DNA of 64,000 nucleotides from Bacteroidales bacterium (GTDB lineage: Bacteria; Bacteroidota; Bacteroidia; Bacteroidales; UBA3663): assembly GCA_017548545.1 (NCBI GenBank), contig JAFYZW010000135.1, positions 37,809 through 101,808 on the forward strand, read 5' to 3'. The position numbers and the translations under genes were made by a program. Positions 44,205 to 53,467 of the stretch are shown here, one piece after another. Position 1 is the stretch's first letter. Every line of letters starts with the position of its first letter. The notes below the pieces were generated by a model, which saw only the letters and a program-made list of their open reading frames with translations, had not been told where the DNA came from and did no database searches.

Positions 44205-46472
44205 TTATTTCAACGTAATACTTATTGTTTGACCTTTGGTAATTTTCGAACCTGCGACGAGCGACTGGCTGATGACCTTTCCACGTCCCGAGAAGTTGAC
44301 ACGCAGACCTGCATTTTCGAGCATGAAGAGCGCATCGGCAGCACCCATGCCTTCGACATTGGGCACTACCCCCGGCTTCACGTCATTGAGGTTCACATTG
44401 CGAATGTCCAGATTGTAGAGCACGCTGTCCAACCCCAGCTCGTTGGTCACCTCGGCGGTGGCCAGCATCGGGCCGCGTTTGGCTTTGGGATACATGCCGT
44501 GATTGGCTACATTGGCCGAGTCGGGTTTGATGTCCCTGACGGTTCGATAGATGCTGTTGGCATACACTTGCTCGGCAAAGTTGCGGAACACCGGTCCTGC
44601 CATGTAACCTCCACCTGGACGGCCGAAGTTGCCTCCTGGGCGTGCATCGATGACAACAAAGCAGGTGTATTGCGGGTTGTCGGCCGGGAAATAGCCTGCG
44701 AATGAGACATAATGGCCATTGCCCGAGTAGGAATGGTTGGCATAACGCTGGGCAGTGCCCGTCTTGCCGGCAATCTTTACCTTCTTCGAATAAGCACCCG
44801 GCAACCATGCATTGCCATGGGCAGTGCCTCGCTCGACGACTCCTTCGAGAGCATGACGCACAGCTCGCAGGGTGGAATCGGAACAAATCTTGGGATTGAT
44901 CACCTCGGGCTCACGATGATAGAGCACCTGGCCATCTTTCACCACACGATCGACGATATAGGGACGCATCAACGTGCCATTGTTGGCAATGGCGTTATAG
45001 AAGTTGAGCATATACATGCCGGGGATGCGCGTCTCGTAGCCATAGCTGATCTGTCCGAGCGACACCTTGCTCCACGTGGCATCGCCCACCTTGCGGTTGC
45101 GGGGGCGTTGGGCTCCCTGGAACTCGACTTCGAGATGCAAATCCTCGAAGATCTTCATCTTGTCGATCAGGTCGAGGTAACGTTGCTTGTCGTGTTCGTA
45201 TGCCCCAGTCGTAAGTTTGGCCAGCGAGATGTTCGACGATTGTACCATGGCCTCGTCGGCCGTTACCTTGCCTACAGGATGGTCGTCGCGTATCTGTTTC
45301 CCATGGTAATCCCAGGAATTTGGATTTGCCAAGGTATTGCCTGTATCTACCCAGGTGTCGGGTGTGATTTTGCCATCATCGAGCAGAACGGTATAGCTGA
45401 CAGTCTTGAACGTCGAGCCCGGGTCATAGAGGTCCATGACGAAGTGGTTGTAGTCCTCGACACAGTAGTCGCCTCGGCGCTGCAGGTTTGAGATGGCCTT
45501 GATCTTGCCGGTCTTGGTTTCCATCACAGCAGCCCAGCCACCGGCGGCATTCAGTTCGAGGATGCGCTTGTTGAGCTCGAAGTCGAGGATGCGCTGCATC
45601 TCCATGTCGAGCGTCGTATAGACATCGGCACCATCGACGGGTTCCTTCTGTACAATGGTCTGACGATAGAGTTTCACCTTTTGCGTGAATCCGATGCCGG
45701 GTTCGCCATTCAGCAGGCTGTCGAAGGTTTGCTCCAGGCCGTTGCGCCCATGGCCCTTCATGTTCCGACGCACACCATTCACAATGCGGAAAGTATCGGT
45801 GGGGAAAACACCACCGATGGTAGAAGCTCCCATGCGACGTTCGCCATAGGGACGTTTGCGGTTGGGACGGTCTTCGGCGAACATGCCGATATGGTTACGG
45901 TTTTTCGAAAAGAAAGGTGCCGAATTTCGGAGTTCCTTGTATTCGAGATAGGATATTCTGCGTAGTGCGAGGTAGCGACGATTGCCTTCGCGATAGGCCT
46001 TCATCATGCCGAGGGAATGTTCGGCAGCGGTCTTTCTGGGGTTAAGCTTGTGCATCCATTGTGCTGCAGGACCATTGGCACCGAAATAGTATTCCATCGT
46101 ATCCCTGGGCAGCAGGGTAGTGGGGACTTTGACCTTCTTGCGTTTTGTCGAATCATAGACCGTCTTGAACCATTTCTGGTCCTTGTTTCTGAAGTCGAAG
46201 AAGATGTCGTATTCGGGGGCAGAAGCAGCAATCATGTCGCCTGTTTCGCTATAGATCACACCACGAATCTGTGGGATGCTGACACTGTCGCGTTTCAGGT
46301 TGCCGATGAGTTTTTCATAGTGTGGACGATCGACCATGAATGTTTTTGTGGCGCATGCAATAATGGCTAGGACGTACAGTAATAGTACGCCCAGCACGAT
46401 GCCGAACCTTGTATTGAAGGTTGGCGTCCATCCCAGAATGTATTTATTGATTAGCTTCTTGATGAAACCCAT
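44205..46472 (-). CDS. ftsI: Septal transpeptidase FtsI (class B PBP) with PASTA domain
   Basis: 755 residues. N-terminal anchor (VLGVLLLYVLAIIACATKTF), a dimerisation domain, then the penicillin-binding domain with the three active-site motifs: STFK near 351, SSN near 411 (MVQSSNISLAK) and KTG near 569 (IAGKTGTAQRY). Residues about 700-755 form a PASTA domain (VVPNVEGMGAADALFMLENA then GLRVN ... ITKGQTISI), as usual in Bacteroidetes FtsI. It cross-links septal peptidoglycan in the periplasm and works with FtsW. Confidence 0.97.
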   Translation of the reverse strand: MGFIKKLINKYILGWTPTFNTRFGIVLGVLLLYVLAIIACATKTFMVDRPHYEKLIGNLKRDSVSIPQIRGVIYSETGDMIAASAPEYDIFFDFRNKDQKWFKTVYDSTKRKKVKVPTTLLPRDTMEYYFGANGPAAQWMHKLNPRKTAAEHSLGMMKAYREGNRRYLALRRISYLEYKELRNSAPFFSKNRNHIGMFAEDRPNRKRPYGERRMGASTIGGVFPTDTFRIVNGVRRNMKGHGRNGLEQTFDSLLNGEPGIGFTQKVKLYRQTIVQKEPVDGADVYTTLDMEMQRILDFELNKRILELNAAGGWAAVMETKTGKIKAISNLQRRGDYCVEDYNHFVMDLYDPGSTFKTVSYTVLLDDGKITPDTWVDTGNTLANPNSWDYHGKQIRDDHPVGKVTADEAMVQSSNISLAKLTTGAYEHDKQRYLDLIDKMKIFEDLHLEVEFQGAQRPRNRKVGDATWSKVSLGQISYGYETRIPGMYMLNFYNAIANNGTLMRPYIVDRVVKDGQVLYHREPEVINPKICSDSTLRAVRHALEGVVERGTAHGNAWLPGAYSKKVKIAGKTGTAQRYANHSYSGNGHYVSFAGYFPADNPQYTCFVVIDARPGGNFGRPGGGYMAGPVFRNFAEQVYANSIYRTVRDIKPDSANVANHGMYPKAKRGPMLATAEVTNELGLDSVLYNLDIRNVNLNDVKPGVVPNVEGMGAADALFMLENAGLRVNFSGRGKVISQSLVAGSKITKGQTISITLK

Positions 46473-46475
46473 GTC

Positions 46476-46814
46476 TTATTTTTTGATGATTACTGCAGGT
46501 TCGTCACTTTCGATAAGGTTCACATCGCTGTCGGCCACCTTCTGCTTGATGACTTCCGGACGATTGCGTAGCGTCAGGTCGCCCCATTTCTCGATGCTGG
46601 TATAGCGTACGTCATTGCGCTCGTTTTTCAGACGGGCGATGGCGATGATATGGTCCTCATATTCATAGCGCAGCTGGATGTAGCTGATCAGCAGAATGAT
46701 TACGATGAGTATCTTTTGGAAATGCTGCTCGTAGAACTTCTTGCTGAAGAGGGGGCTCTGGTCATCGCTGATGACCTTTCCAGCTTCGTCGATGATGTTG
46801 AATTTCTTAGCCAA
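46476..46814 (-). CDS. ftsL: FtsL-like division protein
   Basis: 112 residues, beginning at TTG 46814, since no ATG is available between the rsmH stop and the frame. One membrane helix (ILIVIILLISYIQLRY, about 35-52) is followed by a coiled-coil-like segment (HIIAIARLKNERNDVRYTSI). Size, topology and position between rsmH and ftsI match the Bacteroidetes FtsL-type protein (DUF-annotated in many genomes). FtsL joins FtsQ in the divisome core that activates FtsWI. Only 3 bases separate it from ftsI. Confidence 0.85.
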   Translation of the reverse strand: MAKKFNIIDEAGKVISDDQSPLFSKKFYEQHFQKILIVIILLISYIQLRYEYEDHIIAIARLKNERNDVRYTSIEKWGDLTLRNRPEVIKQKVADSDVNLIESDEPAVIIKK

Positions 46815-46827
46815 AGTCTTTGTGTAG

Positions 46828-47766
46828 TTAATTGTTTGCTAATCTCTCTGCGATGCGGAGTTTTGCAGAACGTGCTCGCGGATTGCGCTCCACTTCCTCT
46901 TCCGATGCTTCGATCACCTTGTTGTTGACGGCCTTCAGCGGGGCAATGATCTTGCCGTAGAAGTCCTTCTGTACCTCGCCGTCGGCTTGCCCCGAACGTA
47001 TCATGTTCTTGACGATGCGGTCCTCGAGGCTGTGGTAGGTCATCACGACAAGTCGTCCACCTGCCCGCTTCTCGGTGGCTGGTCTCAGCAGACCGATGGC
47101 CGCCTTCAGCATCTCTTCAAGGGCATCCATCTCGTGGTTCACCTCGATGCGTAGGGCCTGGAAGGTCTGGGCGAGCTCCTTCTTTTCGGCTTTCGGACTA
47201 ATCATAGGCTTGATGGTCGTCAGCAGGTCTCCCGTGGTGAGGATGGGTTGCAACGCACGCCGTTTGACGATGGCTTGTGCCATGCGTCGCGCTTGTCTCA
47301 ACTCTCCATAAAGGGTAAATATTCTCGTCAATTCCCTATCATCAGCATCAGCCAGCAGTTCGGCTGCCGTGCGTCCGGCTCGTGTATTCATTCGCATGTC
47401 GAGTGGCGCATCGAAACGAAAGGCAAAGCCACGTTCGGCATCGTCGAGATGATGGCTCGAAACGCCGAGGTCGGCCAACAGTCCGTCGATATGGTCCACG
47501 CCGTAATATCGCATCCAGTTCTTCAGATAGCGGAAGTTGGAGCGTACGAAGGTGAAGTTTGAAGGCGTGCCCTCGATGTTTTGTTCGGCATCAGGATCCT
47601 GATCAAAACTGAAGAGATGTCCTTTGGGACCCAGCTGTTCAAGGATGGCGCGGCTATGTCCTCCTCCACCGAATGTAACATCGACATAGATGCCATCTGG
47701 GTGGATTTGGAGGCCTTCCAGACATTCTTTCAGCATTACGGGTACGTGATATCCTTCTATATTCAT
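46828..47766 (-). CDS. rsmH: 16S rRNA m4C1402 methyltransferase RsmH (MraW)
   Basis: 312 residues. GYHVPVMLKECLEGLQIHPD then GIYVDVTFGGGGHSRAIL is the SAM-binding start of MraW proteins; FSFDQDPDAE, GLLADLGVSSHHLDDAERGF, MRMNTRAGRTAAELLADAD, ALRIEVNHEMDALEEML and YHSLEDRIVKNMI follow. It methylates N4 of C1402 in 16S rRNA. It is the first gene of the dcw cluster here; mraZ, which usually precedes it, is absent and the next gene upstream is a divergent transporter. Confidence 0.97.
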   Translation of the reverse strand: MNIEGYHVPVMLKECLEGLQIHPDGIYVDVTFGGGGHSRAILEQLGPKGHLFSFDQDPDAEQNIEGTPSNFTFVRSNFRYLKNWMRYYGVDHIDGLLADLGVSSHHLDDAERGFAFRFDAPLDMRMNTRAGRTAAELLADADDRELTRIFTLYGELRQARRMAQAIVKRRALQPILTTGDLLTTIKPMISPKAEKKELAQTFQALRIEVNHEMDALEEMLKAAIGLLRPATEKRAGGRLVVMTYHSLEDRIVKNMIRSGQADGEVQKDFYGKIIAPLKAVNNKVIEASEEEVERNPRARSAKLRIAERLANN

Positions 47767-47921
47767 TTATTTGCTTCACATACGCGCGAATACGCGATTT
47801 TCGAGGCGCTAAATTACACTTTTTTTTCAACTAAAGCAAATATTTCACGAAAAATCAATCAAAAATTGTACTTTTTTTCAATATTCTCACGCATTTTGTT
47901 GTTTGGAACGAAAATTTTTGG

Positions 47922-47929
47922 TAATTTTG
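47922..47929 (+). promoter_or_regulatory. Promoter for the NSS transporter pair
   Basis: TAATTTTG fits TAnnTTTG, with TTG at 47899-47901 twenty bases upstream. The AT-rich 209-base divergent spacer must also hold the dcw promoter on the other strand, where a TAATTTAG at about 47807-47814 is only a partial match. Confidence 0.6.
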
Positions 47930-47975
47930 CAGCCATTATTAAGCGTTTTCATCTCTTGTCTGAAGCCTTTTTGAA

Positions 47976-49325
47976 ATGAGTAAAAAATCATCTGTCAACC
48001 CGGGAACCTCTCGCGCTACTTTCGGCACCCGATTGGGGGCCTTGGCAGCTGCTGTAGGCTCTGCTGTGGGTTTCGGTAATATCTGGCGATTTCCTTACAT
48101 GACGGGTCAGAATGGCGGTGCTGCCTTTCTGGTCATCTATGTTGTCAGCGTGTTGATGTTGGGCGTTCCCTTGCTGATTGCCGAGTTTTGTATCGGCCGT
48201 TCGTCGCACCGCAATGTGGTGGGTGCTTTCCGCAAGGTTGCCCCAGGTACTCATTGGTATCTGGTGGGCATCCTTGGACTGGTTGTCGCTTGTCTTATTC
48301 TCGGATTCTATGTGGTCCTTTCGGGCTGGACTTTGCATGCCACCTGGCAAGCATTGACCAACACGATGTCGGGCGAAGATTTCCATCGTTTTGTCACCAG
48401 TCCTGTCGAACCATTGGTGTGGACGGTCATCGCCATTCTCATCAATGTGGGAATCCTTTTGGGCGGTGTGCAGAAGGGCATCGAACGTGCCTCCAACATC
48501 ATGATGCCCATCCTTGCTGTGGTGCTTCTTATCCTGGTGGTCAACAGCTTCTTCCTGCCTGAGTTCCGCAAAGGTATGGAGTTCCTTTTCGTGCCCGATT
48601 GGAGCAAGGTGAGTGGTCGCACATGGATCGATGCGATGGGCCAGGCATTCTTCAGCCTTTCGGTGGCCATGGGCATCATGGTGGCCTATGGGTCCTATCT
48701 TTCCGACAATACCAAGATTGGCAAGACCGCCCTTCAGGTAGCCACACTCGATACACTCATCGCCATCCTTGCCGGCATCGTCATCTTCCCCGCCTGTTTC
48801 TCGTTTGGAGTGGCTCCAGGCGAGGGTTCGGGACTGGTCTTTGTCACCCTTCCGCAGGTCTTCAACTCCATGCCTATGGGCTGGATCATGGGACTGTTGT
48901 TCTTCATTCTGGTCACCTTGGCAGGACTCACATCGTGCATGAGCATCTTCGAAGTGCCCATCTCTTTCATGCAGGAGGAGTGGCACATTTCACGACGCAG
49001 GGCTGTGATCATCAGCGCCATCGGCTCGCTGGTGCTCGGCATCGGCTGTTCGTTGTCGATGGGTCTGTGGAGCGGATTCACGATTGGTGGCGATGTGCTG
49101 TTCGACTTCTTCGACCATATCACAGCACGTTATATGATGCCTGTCTGTGCATTCCTGACCTCTCTCTTTGTGGGCTGGTGGCTCGAAAAGGAGATTGTCC
49201 GCAATGCGATCACCAACTGGCGAAACGACTCGGGATGGTATCTGCGTCCATTGCTTCTTTTGCTGCGCACCTTTGTTCCTATCTGCATTCTGCTCATCTT
49301 CCTCAGTGGTCTCGGATTGCTGTAA
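47976..49325 (+). CDS. NSS-family sodium-dependent transporter (first of tandem pair)
   Basis: 449 residues with 11-12 predicted membrane helices. The first helix holds the NSS signature AVGSAVGFGNIWRFPYMTGQ followed by NGGAAF, with the Na+ and substrate-binding backbone of LeuT-fold transporters. Family members import amino acids or related amines with sodium. The specific substrate cannot be read from sequence. It ends with PICILLIFLSGLGLL, nearly identical to the end of the following gene, 33 bases downstream. Confidence 0.94.
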   Translation: MSKKSSVNPGTSRATFGTRLGALAAAVGSAVGFGNIWRFPYMTGQNGGAAFLVIYVVSVLMLGVPLLIAEFCIGRSSHRNVVGAFRKVAPGTHWYLVGILGLVVACLILGFYVVLSGWTLHATWQALTNTMSGEDFHRFVTSPVEPLVWTVIAILINVGILLGGVQKGIERASNIMMPILAVVLLILVVNSFFLPEFRKGMEFLFVPDWSKVSGRTWIDAMGQAFFSLSVAMGIMVAYGSYLSDNTKIGKTALQVATLDTLIAILAGIVIFPACFSFGVAPGEGSGLVFVTLPQVFNSMPMGWIMGLLFFILVTLAGLTSCMSIFEVPISFMQEEWHISRRRAVIISAIGSLVLGIGCSLSMGLWSGFTIGGDVLFDFFDHITARYMMPVCAFLTSLFVGWWLEKEIVRNAITNWRNDSGWYLRPLLLLLRTFVPICILLIFLSGLGLL

Positions 49326-49358
49326 AAGTGTTGTTTTATAAATCGTTAGTGATGACCG

Positions 49359-50690
49359 ATGAGTAACGAACGAGCATTGTTTGTGACCAAGTTGGGAGGC
49401 ATCCTTGCGGCAGTCGGTTCGGCTGTCGGACTTGGCAACATTTGGCGTTTTCCCTACGAGACGGGTCAGAATGGCGGGGCTGCCTTTCTGCTGGTTTATG
49501 TGTTGTGTGTGCTCATGTTGGGTACACCGCTGATGTTGGCCGAACTCACCTTGGGACGTGCTTCTCATAGCAACGCTGTGGGAGCCTTTCGTCGTTTGGC
49601 TCCAGGGACCTATTGGTGGCTCACGGGCATCCTTGGGGCGGTGGGTGTGCTCATGATTGTCGGCTTCTATTCTGTGGTGGCTGGCTGGACACTTCACTAC
49701 ACGGCCATCTCGGTGCTCGACAAACTCTCTGTCGGGGATTTTGCAGCCTACTCGCAGGGCGCTTTGCTGCCCTTCCTTTATATGACGGGCTTCGTGCTGC
49801 TCAATACGCTGATTCTCATGGGTGGTGTGCAAAAGGGCATCGAACGGTGGTCCAACATCCTCATGCCCATCATGGGAGCGCTGATGCTCGTGCTTTGCAT
49901 CAATTCCCTGTTGCTCCCTGGTGCGGTCGAAGGCTTGAAGTTCCTCTTTCATCCCGACTTCAGTCGAATCTCGGGTAAGGTTATCCTTTCGGCCATGGGA
50001 CAGTCGTTCTTCAGCATTTCGATGGGTGTGGGCACGCTGCTCATCTATGGCTCCTATCTGCCCAATAGCACCAAGATGGGCAAAACCTCGCTCTTCATCT
50101 GTCTGGTCGATACGCTGATTGCCATTCTGGCCGGCATCATTATCTTCCCCGCCTGCTTTGCTTATGGCATTCATCCCGATGCAGGACCGGGCTTGGCCTT
50201 CATCACCCTGCCCAGTGTATTCGTGCAGATGCCCAGTGGCTACATTTGGAGTATCGTGTTCTTTGTTCTGTTGGCCATTGCCGCGCTCACTTCGAGCATT
50301 TCGATGATGGAGTGTCCCATTGCTATTCTGCAGGAACAGTTCCACGTGAGTCGCCGACGTGCTGTCCTCGTAGTCTCTTTGATTGCATGGGTTCTTGGCA
50401 CGGGTTGTTGCCTCTCGTTCTGTCCCGATTTCGCCGAGTGGCTGACCTTTGCCGGCTATTCGTTGTTCGACATCTTCGACAAAGTGACAGCCAACGTCAT
50501 CCTACCTCTCGGAGGCTTGCTGATGGCCGTCTTCCTGGGTTGGCGAATGGACCGAAAACTCTTGTACGACACGCTTACCAACTTTGGCAAGGACAAGGGC
50601 GGCTATATCCCGTTGTTCATGTTCGCCGTCCGTTATTTCGCTCCCCTCTGCATTCTGCTCATCTTCTTGAGTGGACTTGGTGTGCTTTAG
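49359..50690 (+). CDS. NSS-family sodium-dependent transporter (second of tandem pair)
   Basis: 443 residues, 11-12 membrane helices, signature AVGSAVGLGNIWRFPYETGQ then NGGAAF. It is a clear paralogue of the preceding gene, arranged head to tail. A closer upstream ATG (49352) meets a stop after four codons, which fixes the start at 49359. Divergence between the two copies suggests related but not identical substrates. Confidence 0.94.
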   Translation: MSNERALFVTKLGGILAAVGSAVGLGNIWRFPYETGQNGGAAFLLVYVLCVLMLGTPLMLAELTLGRASHSNAVGAFRRLAPGTYWWLTGILGAVGVLMIVGFYSVVAGWTLHYTAISVLDKLSVGDFAAYSQGALLPFLYMTGFVLLNTLILMGGVQKGIERWSNILMPIMGALMLVLCINSLLLPGAVEGLKFLFHPDFSRISGKVILSAMGQSFFSISMGVGTLLIYGSYLPNSTKMGKTSLFICLVDTLIAILAGIIIFPACFAYGIHPDAGPGLAFITLPSVFVQMPSGYIWSIVFFVLLAIAALTSSISMMECPIAILQEQFHVSRRRAVLVVSLIAWVLGTGCCLSFCPDFAEWLTFAGYSLFDIFDKVTANVILPLGGLLMAVFLGWRMDRKLLYDTLTNFGKDKGGYIPLFMFAVRYFAPLCILLIFLSGLGVL

Positions 50691-50692
50691 TT

Positions 50693-50780
50693 GGTTCATG
50701 GTGAATGGTTCACGGTTTATGGTTCATGCCTGCCATTCATTGTTAATCGTTAATTATTAATTATTAATTGTTAATTGACC
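50693..50780. repeat. GGTTCA/GTTAAT-rich intergenic repeat
   Basis: Words GGTTCATGGTGAATGGTTCA, GGTTTATGGTTCA and GTTAATCGTTAATTATTAAT fill the gap between the transporter and the channel gene, up to the start codon. It is related to the foldback at 14662-14782 but lacks the inverted half. Confidence 0.7.
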
Positions 50781-50782
50781 CT

Positions 50783-51928
50783 ATGGATCAATGGCTTATA
50801 GAAAACCTCGGCCCTGATACTTCCGACATGTCGGGAGGCATTCGTTTGCTGATTGTTCTTGGCATTATTCTCGTTTCGTATATTGCCTATTTCATCATCA
50901 AATATGGAGTGATTCCCATTGTGCAGAAGGTGGTCAAGCAGACCAAGACGCCTATCGACGATATCCTGCTTTCCGAGCGTGTGTGTCGTGCCTTTTCGCA
51001 CATCGTGCCTCCTGTCATCATGACCATTGCCTTGCCTTATGCCCTCCATGGCACCTTCGAGGTGATTGTAATCCGTTTTCTGCAGATCTATATCATCTAC
51101 GCTGTCTGCAATTTCATTACGGTATTCATGCGTGGCATCTTCGACATTTTCGTCCAGGTGAAGGAGCAAAAGGCGGGGTCGCTGAAAGGCATTCTCCAGA
51201 CGTTCCAGATCATCGTCTGGTTTGTGGGCATCATTCTCATGACGAGCACAGCGATGGGGCGCTCGCCGTTCTATCTTATCACAGGTCTGCTTTCGGCCTC
51301 TGTGGTGATGATGCTCGTTTTCCAGGATGCCATCAAGGGGCTTGTGGCTGGTGTGCAGCTTGCCATGAACGACATGGTGCGTGTCGATGATTGGATCACT
51401 ATGCCGTCGCGTGGAGTGAATGGCATCGTCACCGAAATGACTTTGAGCACCGTGAAGGTGAAGAATTTCGACAATACCATCCTGACTGTCCAGCCCTATA
51501 CCTTGCTCACCGATACGTTCCAGAACTGGCGCGGCATGAAGGAGAGCGATGGTCGTCGTTTCACACGCAGCATCAACGTGGATGTCGATTCGGTGAAGTT
51601 CCTCAACGCTGCCCAGGTGTCCGAATACCAGACGAAGGGCTATTTGCCCGAGACGGCACAGGTTGGCGAAGCCACCAACCTGGAGGCGTTTCGAGGGGCA
51701 ATCTTCAAATACCTTCGCGAGCGGCCCGAAATCAACAACGACTTGACGATGATTGTTCGTCACCTGCCACAGACGGCCGAAGGCATCCCTATCGAGATCC
51801 TTGCCTTCACCTATACCAAGACGTGGGAGGAATACGAGGAAGTGCAGGCACGCATGGTGGAATATATGCTTGCACGCACCAAGGAATTCGGAATCAAACC
51901 CTATCAGCGCATCAGCGACCGACACTGA
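50783..51928 (+). CDS. MscS-family mechanosensitive channel (YbdG-like)
   Basis: 381 residues from the ATG at 50783; a TTG five codons earlier lies in the repeat and was not used. About five membrane helices are visible (LLIVLGIILVSYIAYFII, HIVPPVIMTIALPYAL, FLQIYIIYAVCNFITVFM, LQTFQIIVWFVGIILM), then the pore helix and MscS beta domain (FYLITGLLSASVVMMLVFQD, IKGLVAGVQLAMNDMVRVDD). The long C-terminal part matches YbdG/MscM more than short MscS. It releases solutes under hypo-osmotic stress from the inner membrane. Confidence 0.92.
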   Translation: MDQWLIENLGPDTSDMSGGIRLLIVLGIILVSYIAYFIIKYGVIPIVQKVVKQTKTPIDDILLSERVCRAFSHIVPPVIMTIALPYALHGTFEVIVIRFLQIYIIYAVCNFITVFMRGIFDIFVQVKEQKAGSLKGILQTFQIIVWFVGIILMTSTAMGRSPFYLITGLLSASVVMMLVFQDAIKGLVAGVQLAMNDMVRVDDWITMPSRGVNGIVTEMTLSTVKVKNFDNTILTVQPYTLLTDTFQNWRGMKESDGRRFTRSINVDVDSVKFLNAAQVSEYQTKGYLPETAQVGEATNLEAFRGAIFKYLRERPEINNDLTMIVRHLPQTAEGIPIEILAFTYTKTWEEYEEVQARMVEYMLARTKEFGIKPYQRISDRH

Positions 51929-51989
51929 GTGTCATTTGCGCTTTCCACCGCATAGTGGGTGGACCCCATATTCTTGACAATTTGACAAA

Positions 51990-52022
51990 AAAAGCCCGAA
52001 AAATTTGGAGTTTCGGGCTTTT
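51990..52022 (+). terminator. Terminator after the channel gene
   Basis: AAAAGCCCGAAA (51990-52001) pairs with TTTCGGGCTTTT (52011-52022) around a 9-base loop. Confidence 0.85.
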
Positions 52023-52035
52023 CGGTATATCTTCG
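52004..52035 (+). promoter_or_regulatory. Probable metK promoter overlapping the terminator
   Basis: TTTG at 52004-52007, a 20-base spacer and TATCTTCG at 52028-52035 fit the Bacteroidetes -33/-7 pattern with one mismatch. The -33 box lies in the loop of the upstream terminator hairpin, so the two signals share DNA. Confidence 0.55.
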
Positions 52036-52091
52036 CGCCGCAATATTGCAAAATAACTCACAATGATTGGTAACCATTGAAAAAGTTGCCG

Positions 52092-53378
52092 ATGATTGCT
52101 CAACCATCTAAAAAGTTGAACTACTTATTCACTTCCGAATCGGTGTCAGAAGGACACCCCGACAAAGTCGCCGATCAGATCAGCGACACTGTCCTTGACA
52201 ACCTGCTTGCCTGGGACCCCTCCAGCAAGGTTGCCTGCGAAACTTTAGTTACCACCGGCCAGGTCGTTTTGGCTGGCGAAATCAAGACAAAGGCTGACGT
52301 GGAGCTGCGTGAAGCTGTGCGTGCCACCATCTGTCGCATTGGATACACCAAGGCCGAATATATGTTCGATGGCAATTCGTGCGGCATCTTCTCGGCCATT
52401 CATGCGCAAAGCCCCGATATCAATCGTGGCGTGGAGCGTCAGAAGCCCGAAGAACAGGGCGCTGGCGATCAGGGCATGATGTTCGGTTATGCCACCAACG
52501 AGACCCACAACCGCATGCCGCTTACCCTCGAGCTCAGCCATTTGCTACTTATCGAACTTGCAAAGATTCGTCGTGAGGCCAATTCACCCATGCCCTATCT
52601 TCGTCCCGACGCCAAGAGCCAGGTCACCGTGGAATACGACGGCAAGACCAATCGCCCTGTACGCGTCCATACCATCGTTGTCAGCACCCAGCACGACGAA
52701 TGGCTCGATGACGATGAGGCCATGCTGGCTCGGATTCGTCAGGATGTACGCAACATCCTCATCCCACGTCTCAAGGCACGTCTCGATGAGACCGAAGCTG
52801 CACTCTTCGACGATAATTACAATCTCTACGTCAATCCTACGGGCAAGTTCGTGATTGGCGGTCCTCATGGCGATACGGGTCTCACGGGTCGAAAGATCAT
52901 CGTCGATACCTACGGTGGACATGGAGCCCATGGCGGTGGAGCCTTCTCGGGTAAGGACCCCTCGAAGGTCGATCGCTCGGCAGCTTATGCGGCTCGTCAT
53001 ATCGCCAACAACTTGGTGGCAGCTGGTGTTTGCCATCGTGCACTCGTCCAAGTTGCCTACGCTATCGGCATTGCCCAGCCCGTGAGTCTCTGTGTCAACA
53101 CGTTTGGCACGGCACAGGTTGCACTGAGCGACGCCGAGATCTCCGACGTGGTCAGCCGCATCTTCGACATGACGCCCCACGCCATTCAGGAGCGTCTAGG
53201 CCTGCTCAATCCCATCTACGAGGAGACAGCAGCCTATGGTCACTTCGGCCGTCCTTGCGAAAAGGTCAAAAAGACCTTCACCAACCGCCTGGGCCAAACC
53301 AAGACCATCGAGGTGGAGCTCTTCACTTGGGAGAAGCTCGACTACGTGGACCGCGTTCGCGCCGCCTTCGGGCTTTGA
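52092..53378 (+). CDS. metK: S-adenosylmethionine synthetase
   Basis: 428 residues from the ATG at 52092; a TTG at 52077 would add five residues. Family motifs: [76 protein letters not shown] and [10 protein letters not shown]. It makes S-adenosylmethionine from methionine and ATP. Slightly longer than the E. coli enzyme (384), as usual in Bacteroidales. Two identical palindromes follow its stop. Confidence 0.97.
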   Translation: MIAQPSKKLNYLFTSESVSEGHPDKVADQISDTVLDNLLAWDPSSKVACETLVTTGQVVLAGEIKTKADVELREAVRATICRIGYTKAEYMFDGNSCGIFSAIHAQSPDINRGVERQKPEEQGAGDQGMMFGYATNETHNRMPLTLELSHLLLIELAKIRREANSPMPYLRPDAKSQVTVEYDGKTNRPVRVHTIVVSTQHDEWLDDDEAMLARIRQDVRNILIPRLKARLDETEAALFDDNYNLYVNPTGKFVIGGPHGDTGLTGRKIIVDTYGGHGAHGGGAFSGKDPSKVDRSAAYAARHIANNLVAAGVCHRALVQVAYAIGIAQPVSLCVNTFGTAQVALSDAEISDVVSRIFDMTPHAIQERLGLLNPIYEETAAYGHFGRPCEKVKKTFTNRLGQTKTIEVELFTWEKLDYVDRVRAAFGL

Positions 53379-53384
53379 TTGGTT

Positions 53385-53444
53385 GGGAGCCAAGCTTGGC
53401 TCCCCCTTCTCTCTTGTCTTTGTTGGGAGCCAAGCTTGGCTCCC
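53385..53444. repeat. Two identical 20-bp palindromes at 40-bp period
   Basis: GGGAGCCAAGCTTGGCTCCC at 53385-53404 and again at 53425-53444; each copy is a perfect palindrome preceded by TT. They separate metK from the GH28 gene. No T-run follows, so they are unlikely to be simple terminators. The core matches the element at 35817-35836 in style. Confidence 0.9.
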
Positions 53445-53467
53445 ATCTTATTAACACCACCCTTCCC

